Origin: CAVTPD01 sp963736575
GTDB taxonomy: Bacteria; Bacteroidota; Bacteroidia; Cytophagales; JAAEPT01
Length of the DNA: 64,000 bases
NCBI GenBank assembly: GCA_963736575.1
Contig: CAVTPD010000001.1
Coordinates: forward strand, 310,001-374,000
Direction: 5' to 3'
The translations under genes and the position numbers were made by a program. Below are positions 1-7,772 of this stretch, piece by piece. The stretch's first letter is position 1. Every line of letters begins with the position of its first letter. The notes under the pieces were generated by a model that was not told the origin of the DNA, made no database searches, and saw only the letters and a list, made by a program, of their open reading frames with translations.

Positions 1-55
1 TTGAATTAATTCCCAGATTTTAGGGTTTTCCATTCATTAAGATTTAAAAACAGCT

Positions 56-604
56 ATGATGATTAAAACAGTTCTTTTATTTAGTTTATTTATTACATCT
101 ATATTGCAAACGGGCAAACTATTTCCTGTTTTGGAAGGTGTTACTCTAGATGACAAAGCAATTTCAGTTCCCAAAGACACCAAAGGAAAATATACGTTTT
201 TGGCTTTAGCACAATCTAAAAAGGCCGAAGACGATTTAAATACATGGGCAGAGCCTCTGTACTACCATTTTATGACAGAGGCCAGAAGTGAGAAAAAGAC
301 CTTGTTCTCTATGGATTACGATGTTAACTTTTATCTAGTACCCATGTTTACGGGGATCAATCAGGTAGCGGCAGGTGCAGCCAGAAAAAAAGCTGTTGAA
401 CATATGGACGAACGTTTCCATAAGTATACGTTATTCTATAAAGGTGACGGAAAGGATCTTAGAAAAGAACTTAAGATGAAAGACAAAGACGAACCTTATT
501 TCTTCTTATTAGATGAAACTGGTAAAATTGTTTATACGACTAGTGGTAAATACGATGATCAGAAAATGATTCAGATTGAAAATATTCTGGATGCAGCCGA
601 GTAA
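56..604 (+). CDS. Exported hypothetical protein, possibly thioredoxin-like fold
   Basis: A 182-residue protein that I cannot assign to a named family. Residues about 4-17 form a hydrophobic export signal without a lipobox, so the product is probably periplasmic or secreted. There is no cysteine anywhere, so it cannot be a thiol oxidoreductase. The C-terminal stretch EPYFFLLDETGKIVYTTSG looks like the last strands of a thioredoxin or peroxiredoxin fold, which is the only structural hint. Two adjacent ATGs (56 and 59) could serve as start. It stands alone, is followed at once by a hairpin terminator, and converges on the minus-strand inositol monophosphatase operon. Confidence 0.7.
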   Translation: MMIKTVLLFSLFITSILQTGKLFPVLEGVTLDDKAISVPKDTKGKYTFLALAQSKKAEDDLNTWAEPLYYHFMTEARSEKKTLFSMDYDVNFYLVPMFTGINQVAAGAARKKAVEHMDERFHKYTLFYKGDGKDLRKELKMKDKDEPYFFLLDETGKIVYTTSGKYDDQKMIQIENILDAAE

Positions 605-611
605 AAAGTAA

Positions 612-640
612 AAGCCTTAGTGAAAACTAAGGCTTTTTTA
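612..640. terminator. Bidirectional intrinsic terminator
   Basis: A perfect 9-bp stem (AAGCCTTAG / CTAAGGCTT) with a 6-nt loop and a T-run on the plus side. It lies 8 bp after the stop of the exported protein and just after the 3' end of the converging monophosphatase gene, so it can serve both. Confidence 0.85.
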
Positions 641-645
641 TGCTT

Positions 646-1437
646 CTATTTCCAGTGTTTGTTAATGATTTTTTTCATGGCTTCATGAATAGCAGGGGAG
701 GCCGCTAAAACCTCTTCTCCGGAAATGTAGTCATCACTACCATCAAATCGGGTAACTATTCCACCGGCTTCTTCCAGAATTATAGCACCACCTGCAATGT
801 CGTAAGAGTTTAAGTTAAACTCGAAATAACCATCAAAAATACCACAAGCCGTATAACATAAATCTACCGCTGCGGATCCCATTCTACGTAAGCCTTGGGT
901 TTCTTGAATGAGGTCTTTTAAAATGTCTACATAGCAATCTAACTTTCCAAACATATAATACGGAAAACCGGTAGCCAATAATGTTTTCTCAAGTGTCTTG
1001 TGGGGGCTTACCTGTATCTTTTTTCCGTTTAAATAAGCGCCACCACCTTTCCATGCAGAAAAGCAATCGTTTCGGTTCACTTCTATTACAACCCCTAAAA
1101 TAGGTTTGTTGCCTTTAATAAGTCCTACACTGGTAGAAAATACCGGTAATTTATGGGCAAAGTTAGTAGTGCCGTCTAAAGGGTCTATTACCCATTTTAA
1201 TTCTTCATTATTATGGTCGGCAGTTCCTTCTTCAGTAATAAAGCCAGCTTCAGGTAAAATTTCGGCTAAGCCTTTTACTAAAATTTCCTCAGCCGTTTTA
1301 TCTACATAAGAAACTAGGTTGTTGCTGTCCTTATATTCTATTTTAGAATCGTTAAAGGTGTATAGTTCCTTTTTAATAAATAATGCCGCTTCTTTCGAAA
1401 CCTTAATTACTTCTTGGGTGATTAATTCTAAATTCAT
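646..1437 (-). CDS. Inositol monophosphatase family protein (SuhB-like)
   Basis: Mg-dependent sugar-phosphate phosphatase of the FIG superfamily; relatives hydrolyse inositol-1-phosphate, 3'-phosphoadenosine phosphates or other small phosphates, and the substrate here is not evident. The metal-site motifs are present: EEG, then WVIDPLDGTTNF (motif A), and SYDIAGG near the C terminus (motif B, usually WDxAAG). The ATG at 1437 giving MNLELITQ is chosen over a longer reading frame starting at 1488, because the extra 17 residues would overlap the upstream gene and are not family-like. That leaves a 1-bp gap to the DUF2147 gene. It is the last gene of the operon running from the UvrD helicase. Family sure, substrate unknown. 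Confidence 0.92.
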   Translation of the reverse strand: MNLELITQEVIKVSKEAALFIKKELYTFNDSKIEYKDSNNLVSYVDKTAEEILVKGLAEILPEAGFITEEGTADHNNEELKWVIDPLDGTTNFAHKLPVFSTSVGLIKGNKPILGVVIEVNRNDCFSAWKGGGAYLNGKKIQVSPHKTLEKTLLATGFPYYMFGKLDCYVDILKDLIQETQGLRRMGSAAVDLCYTACGIFDGYFEFNLNSYDIAGGAIILEEAGGIVTRFDGSDDYISGEEVLAASPAIHEAMKKIINKHWK

Positions 1438-1438
1438 A

Positions 1439-1897
1439 TTATTCTGCTGTAGTCCAATACTCGGTTCTTCCCATAAGTGAAAAACCAATGTACCCTCTTA
1501 CTTTTAGTTTTCCGTCTTTTAGCCACTCAATATTACAACTGTAAGTACTTCCGCTTTCGGGGTCGTAAATTTCACCTTCTTCCCACTTGTTATTCCCTTT
1601 ATATTCAAAACCGTGTAAAATTAAAGAGCCAACTATAGGCTCGTTTCTTTTAGATTCGTCTGGGTTTTCTTTGTCTACTTTAGGTTTCCCGTCTTCGGTA
1701 TTAGGTTCTTTTAGCCAAACTATTTTACCGTAATACTTTTCGTTTTTAGCTTTGTAGATTCTAACTTTTGCTTTTTTATCGGTAGTAAACCATTCGCCAA
1801 TAATTTTATCGGCTGTATCTCCGGTTCTGAAAGCAAAAAGAGATAATAATAATGCCGAAACAAGAACGGCTACGGTTGTTTTTTGTAATGTTTTCAT
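1439..1897 (-). CDS. DUF2147 domain exported protein
   Basis: 152 residues. Residues 1-24 are a typical Sec signal peptide (basic start, then a hydrophobic VLVSALLLSLFAF core). The mature part begins IIGEWFTTDKKAKVRIYK and continues with YGKIVWL and GFEYKGNNKWEEGEIYDPESG, the pattern of the DUF2147 family, a small secreted beta-rich protein of unknown function in Bacteroidota and Proteobacteria. Its start overlaps the stop of the Rieske gene by 4 bp, so the two are probably translationally coupled. No catalytic residues can be named. Confidence 0.88.
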   Translation of the reverse strand: MKTLQKTTVAVLVSALLLSLFAFRTGDTADKIIGEWFTTDKKAKVRIYKAKNEKYYGKIVWLKEPNTEDGKPKVDKENPDESKRNEPIVGSLILHGFEYKGNNKWEEGEIYDPESGSTYSCNIEWLKDGKLKVRGYIGFSLMGRTEYWTTAE

Positions 1898-2205
1898 AGC
1901 TCTATAAATAATTGGTTGTTTTCTGTCTTTACTTTAAATGTACGGATGTTAGAAGTTTTGTCTCCTAAACTTTTTCCGTTGGGTAAAGAAAAGCGAAAAT
2001 GGTGCCATGGGCATTCAATTATATTATTCTGAAAACAAGACCCCGCACTCATGGAGCCACCATCATGCGGGCATTTGTCACTTATGGCATAAAAAAGGCC
2101 ATTCACTTTTGACAAGCAAATGGCCTCATTTTCTATAATGACTTTTTTTGAAGTTAAATCTGGAAATGTGAAAGACTCTATGTTTTCAATTACTTTCACC
2201 CACAT
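1894..2205 (-). CDS. Rieske [2Fe-2S] ferredoxin-type protein
   Basis: A 103-residue soluble Rieske protein without signal peptide. The cluster-binding boxes are visible as CPHDGG and CPWHHF, 17 residues apart, giving the two Cys and two His ligands. Proteins of this size usually act as ferredoxin components of oxygenases or as stand-alone electron carriers; no oxygenase lies nearby, so the partner is unknown. The gene sits 3 bp downstream of murA and overlaps the DUF2147 gene by 4 bp, so it is an internal gene of a tight operon. Confidence 0.93.
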   Translation of the reverse strand: MWVKVIENIESFTFPDLTSKKVIIENEAICLSKVNGLFYAISDKCPHDGGSMSAGSCFQNNIIECPWHHFRFSLPNGKSLGDKTSNIRTFKVKTENNQLFIEL

Positions 2206-2208
2206 AAG

Positions 2209-3513
2209 CTAGAATCGTTTAATTTGTGCACCTAAGTTATTCAGTCTTGTATCTATAAACTGATAACCACGGTCAATTTGTTCCACGTTGTGTATAATTG
2301 ATTTCCCTTCTGCCGAAAGTGCCGCAATTAATAACGAAACACCTGCTCTAATATCAGGCGAAGTCATGGTTATACCACGCAATGCATGCGCTTTGTCTAA
2401 ACCTACTACATGCGCTCTATGTGGATCACAAAGAATGATCTGAGCGCCCATGTCTATTAATTTATCTACAAAGAACAAACGGCTTTCAAACATCTTTTGG
2501 TGGATTAAAACACTGCCTGAAGCTTGTGTAGCCACTACTAAGATAATACTCAATAAATCGGGTGTGAACCCTGGCCACGGAGCATCCGAAACCGTTAAAA
2601 CGCCGCCATCAATTAATTTTGTGATTTTATAACTGTCTTGTGCAGGAATATGAATATCATCACCACGGAATTCCAGCTCAATACCCATTTTCTGGAAAAT
2701 TCGAGGGATTAATCCCAACTTATCTATTCTACAGTTTTTAATGGTCAATTCGGAACCCGTCATTGCAGCCATACCAATAAAACTTCCTATTTCAATCATA
2801 TCCGGAAGAATGGTATGCGTACATCCGCTAAGCTTTTCAACACCTTCAATAGTAAGAAGATTAGAGCCCAAACCAGTGACTTTTGCACCCATGCTGTTTA
2901 GCATAGCGCAAAGTTGTTGAAGGTAAGGTTCGCAAGCAGCATTGTATATGGTGGTTTTTCCTTTGGCTAAAACAGCAGCCATTAAGATGTTTGCTGTACC
3001 CGTAACCGAAGCTTCGTCAAGCAACATATACTTGCCTTTCAGTTTGGTAGCGTCTATTTCGTAGAAGCCTTTTTTAGCATCGTAGGTAAATTTTGCGCCT
3101 AGTTCTTTTAAGCCGTTGAAGTGTGTGTCCATTGGTCTTCTACCAATTTTGTCACCACCGGGCTTAGGTAATTTTCCTTTTCCGAAGCGCGCTAACAATG
3201 GTCCTAAAACCATTACTGAACCTCTAATTGCAGAAGCTTGGTTTTTAAATTCTTCGGTTTCTAAGTTTTTTATTTTTACTTCGGAAGCATCAAACTCAAT
3301 AGATGAATCACTGAGTTTGTTGATTTTAACCCCTAAAGCAGCTAAAAGTTCAATAAGTTTAATAACATCTCTAATGTAAGGTATGTTATTAATGGTTACT
3401 TTTTGATCGGTTAAAAGTACAGCGCAAAGAACTTGTAACGCCTCGTTTTTTGCACCCTGTGGAATTATTTCGCCTTTAAGCTTGTGTCCACCTTCGATTT
3501 CGAATGAAGCCAT
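2209..3513 (-). CDS. murA: UDP-N-acetylglucosamine 1-carboxyvinyltransferase
   Basis: Cytoplasmic enzyme for the first committed step of peptidoglycan synthesis: transfer of enolpyruvate from PEP to UDP-GlcNAc. The 434 residues are full length. GAKNEAL at 20-26 carries the conserved Lys22-Asn23, and GPLLARFG and the PGG-x-xIGRRP loop are in place. In that loop the residue equivalent to E. coli Cys115 is Asp121 (codon 3151-3153), a substitution known to make MurA insensitive to fosfomycin. It lies 4 bp from the DUF4290 gene, an arrangement I recall from other Flavobacteriia. Identification is secure. Confidence 0.97.
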   Translation of the reverse strand: MASFEIEGGHKLKGEIIPQGAKNEALQVLCAVLLTDQKVTINNIPYIRDVIKLIELLAALGVKINKLSDSSIEFDASEVKIKNLETEEFKNQASAIRGSVMVLGPLLARFGKGKLPKPGGDKIGRRPMDTHFNGLKELGAKFTYDAKKGFYEIDATKLKGKYMLLDEASVTGTANILMAAVLAKGKTTIYNAACEPYLQQLCAMLNSMGAKVTGLGSNLLTIEGVEKLSGCTHTILPDMIEIGSFIGMAAMTGSELTIKNCRIDKLGLIPRIFQKMGIELEFRGDDIHIPAQDSYKITKLIDGGVLTVSDAPWPGFTPDLLSIILVVATQASGSVLIHQKMFESRLFFVDKLIDMGAQIILCDPHRAHVVGLDKAHALRGITMTSPDIRAGVSLLIAALSAEGKSIIHNVEQIDRGYQFIDTRLNNLGAQIKRF

Positions 3514-3517
3514 TTAT

Positions 3518-4195
3518 TTAGAATTTTTTTCTTTTTCTACGTGCGTTATTGTTGTTGTTATTATTGTTAGATGGTCTTCTACCGTTGTTGCTTCTAGGAT
3601 TGCTAGATCTTGGCGAAGAAGATTCTCTTGGTAAAGACATTTGTAAGAAGTTTCCTTCTTTAATCATGTCTAAATCTAATTTTATTTTTCCAGCAGATAA
3701 ATTGTGAAGTTGTTTTATTACGGCCGCATCTTCTAAGGTTTCTTTGTTCCAAGCTTGGTAGAAACGTTTCATGATTCTGGCTAAATAGATAGATGCTTTT
3801 TCTTTTTCTTCTTCATCTTCTATTTTTTCAATCTGATGAACCAAAGATTCTAAGTTTTTACCAAAATGCTTTAGCTTAATTTTATTGCTAGCGTAAGGTA
3901 CTTTTCTTGGTTTTGCATCGGGTTCCGGTTTTACAGGAACATCTAAGAAGGGGTGGTCTATGTTAATCTGGTAGTCTGTAATTAGGTAAAAATCATTCCA
4001 GACTTTTTGTTCGTATTCTTGACTGTCTTTAAGGCCGGGGTTAACTTGTTTCATCAACTTAACCATAGATAAAGCCATTCTTTTTTGTTTTTCCAGGTCC
4101 TCTAAGCTTAAGATGTAGTCGGCTATTTTTTGAATGTTACGACCGTATTCTTTTAGAAGGATAGGACTTCTGCGGGTATTGTAATTATCAACCAT
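3518..4195 (-). CDS. DUF4290 domain protein
   Basis: 225 residues, cytoplasmic, highly charged and mostly helical, matching the Bacteroidota-specific DUF4290 family (YGRNIQKIADYI near the N terminus, PYASNKIKLKHFGKN in the middle). The function is unknown. The C-terminal 35 residues are low complexity: Ser/Arg/Asn repeats, a run of eight Asn and a basic ARRKRKKF end, which suggests nucleic-acid or polyanion binding (inference). It sits between the helicase (19 bp) and murA (4 bp) in one operon. Confidence 0.9.
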   Translation of the reverse strand: MVDNYNTRRSPILLKEYGRNIQKIADYILSLEDLEKQKRMALSMVKLMKQVNPGLKDSQEYEQKVWNDFYLITDYQINIDHPFLDVPVKPEPDAKPRKVPYASNKIKLKHFGKNLESLVHQIEKIEDEEEKEKASIYLARIMKRFYQAWNKETLEDAAVIKQLHNLSAGKIKLDLDMIKEGNFLQMSLPRESSSPRSSNPRSNNGRRPSNNNNNNNNARRKRKKF

Positions 4196-4214
4196 TCAAG
4201 TATGTTTCTCTTGA

Positions 4215-6482
4215 TTAAGAATGTATTTTTAGCTTGGCAAAACTTAAAAGTAAAGTTTTTCTGCCATGATTTTTAAAGTCAATTATTGCTTTTTTGTTGC
4301 TTCCTCTTTCATCTATTTCTGTAACTAAACCCATGCCAAACTTTGGATGTTCAACTTTCATGCCTTCTTGTAAAAGTGAAGGGTCACTAGCTTTGAAATC
4401 AGCCATTGAAGAGCCTGTTGGTCTTGAAGCATTATTTATAGGAACAACTTTTCTGTTTTGGTAGCTTTTTAAAAGATCCTGATAGTTGGATTTTTTTTCA
4501 AATTTGTTCTCCTGAGAGGAAAAGCTGCTTGAAGATACCTTTTTTACTTGATTTAAAAAAGCCGGAGGGATTTCTTGTATAAATCTACTTGGTTCGCAGG
4601 TTTTTAATGCACCAAATCTATACCGGCTTAAGGCGTATGAAAGCACTAAGTTTTTCTCTGCCCGGGTTACGGCTACATAAAATAATCTTCGCTCTTCTTC
4701 AAGATCTGCACGAGAGCTAATCATCATCTGAGATGGGAATAAATCTTCTTCCATTCCCACCAAATGCACATTTTTGAACTCTAGACCTTTAGAAGAGTGT
4801 ATGGTCATAAGGCTAACATAGTCGGTAAAGTCGTCACTGTTTTTGTCTGCGTCTGTTAATAAAGATACTTCCTGAAGAAAGGCACCTAAGCTTTTGTCTT
4901 CTCTTTCTGGATTTTCAACAAATTCTTTAATACCGTTTAAAAGTTCCTGAACATTTTCGTGTCTGGCTATGCCTTCTACGGATTTGTCGTTATAAAGTTC
5001 TCTTAATATACCTGTTTCTTTTGAAATTTGTTTGGCTACCTCGTAGGCATCTTTGTGTTGCGTAGCAATTTCGAAACTCTTAATTAAATGGGTAAAGCCA
5101 TTTAATACACCACTGGTTCTTTGATTAAGATAATTGCCCGAAGCACTTATTGACTCCCAAAGCGATATGTTGTTTTCGTTAGCAAATACAAAAACTTTGG
5201 CTACCGAAGTTGCTCCAATTCCTCTTTTAGGAAAATTAATAATTCTTTTTAATGCCTCTTCGTCGTTATGGTTAACGGTGTAACGTAAATAAGCAATTAG
5301 GTCTTTGATCTCTTTTCTTTGGTAGAAAGAAAGTCCACCAAATATTTTGTATGGAATGTTTAAACGCCTTAAGGCTTCTTCCATAGACCTAGACTGAGAG
5401 TTTGTTCTGTACAAAATAGCAAAGTCGTTAAATTGACCGTGATCTTGTAAACGTCTTTCAAAAATACTATTGGCTACCAAGCGGCCTTCTTCATTGTCAG
5501 AATTAGCCATCATTAAACTAATTAATTCGCCGTCTTCATTATCTGTAAATACGGTTTTTTTTAATTGAGCCGTATTGTTGTTAATAATGTGGTTGGCGGC
5601 TTCTACAATGGTTGAAGTAGAACGGTAGTTTTGTTCCAGCTTAAAAACTTTTAAGTCGGGGTAATCTTTTTCAAAATTTAAAATATTCTGAATGTCTGCC
5701 CCACGGAAAGCATAAATACTTTGTGCATCATCACCTACAACGGCAATGTTTTGATTTTTAGCGGCTAATTTTTTGGTGATGTAATACTGCGCTAGGTTAG
5801 TATCCTGAAACTCATCTACCATTACATAATGAAAGAAGTTTTGGTATTTATTTACCACATCTGGATTGTCTCTTAATAAAACACTGGTGTTGAATAAAAG
5901 ATCATCAAAATCCATGGCTCCCGAACGGAAACAACGTTCCTGGTAAAACTTGTAAATTCTACCAATTTCAGGTCGCTGAAAAGCAGCATCGTCTTCTTTG
6001 TAAGTAGGGTTGTTATTGTATTCTATATAAGATACTAATCTGTTTTTGGCGGAAGATATTCTTCCTAGAACTACATTAGCTTTGTATATTTTTTCGTCTA
6101 AACCAAGTTCTTTAACTATGGTTTTTATTAAAGACTTAGAGTCGTCTGCATCGTAAATGGTAAAATTAGAAGGATAGCCTACTTTTTCGGATTCAAACCT
6201 TAGGATTTTAGCAAACACAGAGTGAAAAGTACCCATCCATAGATTTCGGGCATTTGGGCCTACAACTTGTTCAATTCTTTCTCTCATTTCCTTAGCCGCT
6301 TTGTTGGTAAAGGTTAACGAAAGAATGTTAAATGGGTCTACACCCTTTTCAATAAGGTGAGCAATTCGGTAGGTAAGGACTCTGGTTTTTCCGGAACCGG
6401 CTCCGGCTATAATCATTACAGGTCCATCTGTTTGTAATACGGCGTTTCTTTGTTCAGGATTTAAACTCTCCAGGTAATCCAT
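4215..6482 (-). CDS. UvrD/PcrA-type ATP-dependent DNA helicase (SF1)
   Basis: 3'-5' superfamily-1A helicase acting in nucleotide excision repair, replication restart or clearing of recombinase filaments. Walker A AGAGSGKT is at 26-33, motif II is VDEFQDTN, motif III is GDDAQSIYAFRGAD, motif IV is EQNYRS, and motif VI is YVAVTRAEKNL. The 755-residue length and the C-terminal module with VEHPKFGMG match PcrA/UvrD rather than Rep or RecB. First gene of the operon that continues through DUF4290, murA, the Rieske gene, DUF2147 and the monophosphatase. Confidence 0.95.
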   Translation of the reverse strand: MDYLESLNPEQRNAVLQTDGPVMIIAGAGSGKTRVLTYRIAHLIEKGVDPFNILSLTFTNKAAKEMRERIEQVVGPNARNLWMGTFHSVFAKILRFESEKVGYPSNFTIYDADDSKSLIKTIVKELGLDEKIYKANVVLGRISSAKNRLVSYIEYNNNPTYKEDDAAFQRPEIGRIYKFYQERCFRSGAMDFDDLLFNTSVLLRDNPDVVNKYQNFFHYVMVDEFQDTNLAQYYITKKLAAKNQNIAVVGDDAQSIYAFRGADIQNILNFEKDYPDLKVFKLEQNYRSTSTIVEAANHIINNNTAQLKKTVFTDNEDGELISLMMANSDNEEGRLVANSIFERRLQDHGQFNDFAILYRTNSQSRSMEEALRRLNIPYKIFGGLSFYQRKEIKDLIAYLRYTVNHNDEEALKRIINFPKRGIGATSVAKVFVFANENNISLWESISASGNYLNQRTSGVLNGFTHLIKSFEIATQHKDAYEVAKQISKETGILRELYNDKSVEGIARHENVQELLNGIKEFVENPEREDKSLGAFLQEVSLLTDADKNSDDFTDYVSLMTIHSSKGLEFKNVHLVGMEEDLFPSQMMISSRADLEEERRLFYVAVTRAEKNLVLSYALSRYRFGALKTCEPSRFIQEIPPAFLNQVKKVSSSSFSSQENKFEKKSNYQDLLKSYQNRKVVPINNASRPTGSSMADFKASDPSLLQEGMKVEHPKFGMGLVTEIDERGSNKKAIIDFKNHGRKTLLLSFAKLKIHS

Positions 6483-6564
6483 AAATAAAACTATATTTTT
6501 TTATGCAATTTACGGATTACCCCGAGTTCAAACAGAACTGAGTGCTTTTTAATTATCTACACTC

Positions 6565-7035
6565 TTAAATTTTATCGCGTAGGTCTTTTATTTGTTCAAT
6601 GGTTTTATGACAGTTGTCAAAGTCATTGTGTTTCAAATAAAAGTTGCGAATCTGACGAAGAACATATAATTCTTCTTCCTTCTCTAAATTTGCAGCAGTA
6701 ACCGAGTAGGGTTTTTGTTCGTTTTTATTCTGTTCGTTTTCATCATTGGTTATAGTTAATACATCTGATATGTATTGAGCTACTTCCTCTTGCTTGGCAG
6801 CAAGTTCTTCTTGCTTGGATAGCAATATATAATTGTGGACTAATAATTCTTTATTAAGGCTTATTGATTTCTGAAGGTCTTCACCCGTAAAGTCATCTAT
6901 ATAATCTAAAGATTTTAATTCTTCAGATATATGATCAATAAGAAGCTTATTTTTGTCAATATCTTTTTTAAGCTCTTCTAGACTGTTGCCTAGTAAGTCG
7001 TTTATTAGTTGGGATAGAATTAAGTTTTTCTTCAT
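6565..7035 (-). CDS. Hypothetical coiled-coil protein
   Basis: 156 residues with no signal peptide, almost entirely helical by composition. Heptad-like stretches occur in residues 15-45 (LGNSLEELKKDIDKNKLLID) and 70-95 (LSKQEELAAKQEEVAQYISD). The C-terminal 40 residues (LRQIRNFYLKHNDFDNCHKTIEQI) resemble a single TPR-like helical hairpin. I recognise no family. It is 82 bp upstream of the helicase gene on the same strand, so it may head that operon, although the gap could hold a separate promoter. Confidence 0.6.
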   Translation of the reverse strand: MKKNLILSQLINDLLGNSLEELKKDIDKNKLLIDHISEELKSLDYIDDFTGEDLQKSISLNKELLVHNYILLSKQEELAAKQEEVAQYISDVLTITNDENEQNKNEQKPYSVTAANLEKEEELYVLRQIRNFYLKHNDFDNCHKTIEQIKDLRDKI

Positions 7036-7173
7036 GGCAATTGAATTTCCTACCTTTGTTACTCTAATATACGAGGTGAAGGATGTAATATTTCATTGAT
7101 TATTACAGAGGACATGCTTAATTCGATTAATTAAATGTTTTGTTAGATGAATGAATGTTGAAACACTGAAAAT

Positions 7174-7743
7174 ATGCTGATAATTGACCAAAATCTTGTA
7201 AGTGAAGACGTTATAGAAAAACGTTTTGTGTGTGATTTAGAGAAGTGTAAAGGTGCTTGTTGCGTAGAAGGTGACTTAGGGGCGCCCTTACTTATAGAAG
7301 AATTAGATGTAATAAAAGATGTTTATAGTTCAGTAAAACCATATTTAAGCAAAGAGGGTATTGCCGCCATTGAAGAACAGGGTACCTATGTAAAAGATTG
7401 GGAAGACGAATATTCTACACCCACCATAGGAGATAAAGAATGTGCGTATGCTATTTATGATGAGACCGGTTGTTTAAAATGTGGTATTGAAGCAGCGTAT
7501 AACGATAAAAAAATAGATTTTAAGAAACCAATCTCTTGTCATTTATATCCAATTCGTTTGTCACAAGTAGGGGATTATGTTTCGTTAAATTATGACAAGT
7601 GGTCAATCTGTTCAGATGCTTGTAAATTGGGAGCGAAATTGGGTGTAGAGATTTATAAATTTCTAAAAGAGCCTCTTATTAGAGCTTTTGGAGCAGAATG
7701 GTATAATAAGTTGGAAAAAGAAGTTGAAGAATATAAAAAATAA
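7174..7743 (+). CDS. DUF3109 family cysteine-rich protein
   Basis: 189 residues, cytoplasmic. The cysteine pattern CKGACC near residue 25-30, a central CAYAIYDETGCLKCG, then SCHLYPIR and CSDACKLG is the signature of the DUF3109 family, which resembles the YkgJ zinc/iron-cluster proteins. Eight or more cysteines point to metal or Fe-S binding, but no function is established. A lone gene between divergent and convergent neighbours; its 3' end is 30 bp from that of the phosphorylase homologue and they share a terminator hairpin. Confidence 0.85.
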   Translation: MLIIDQNLVSEDVIEKRFVCDLEKCKGACCVEGDLGAPLLIEELDVIKDVYSSVKPYLSKEGIAAIEEQGTYVKDWEDEYSTPTIGDKECAYAIYDETGCLKCGIEAAYNDKKIDFKKPISCHLYPIRLSQVGDYVSLNYDKWSICSDACKLGAKLGVEIYKFLKEPLIRAFGAEWYNKLEKEVEEYKK

Positions 7744-7745
7744 GC

Positions 7746-7761
7746 CCTCCGTTACCGAAGG
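7746..7761 (-). terminator. Terminator of the phosphorylase homologue
   Basis: On the minus strand a 6-bp stem CCTTCG/CGGAGG with a GTAA tetraloop (one T-G pair) is followed by GCTTATTTTTT, whose T-run lies inside the last codons of the converging DUF3109 gene. Confidence 0.6.
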
Positions 7762-7772
7762 ACTAGTTTAAA

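Noticed and set aside
1438..1488. Upstream start for the inositol monophosphatase
   Set aside because: It would overlap the DUF2147 gene by about 50 bp and adds residues not typical of the family; the ATG at 1437 fits.
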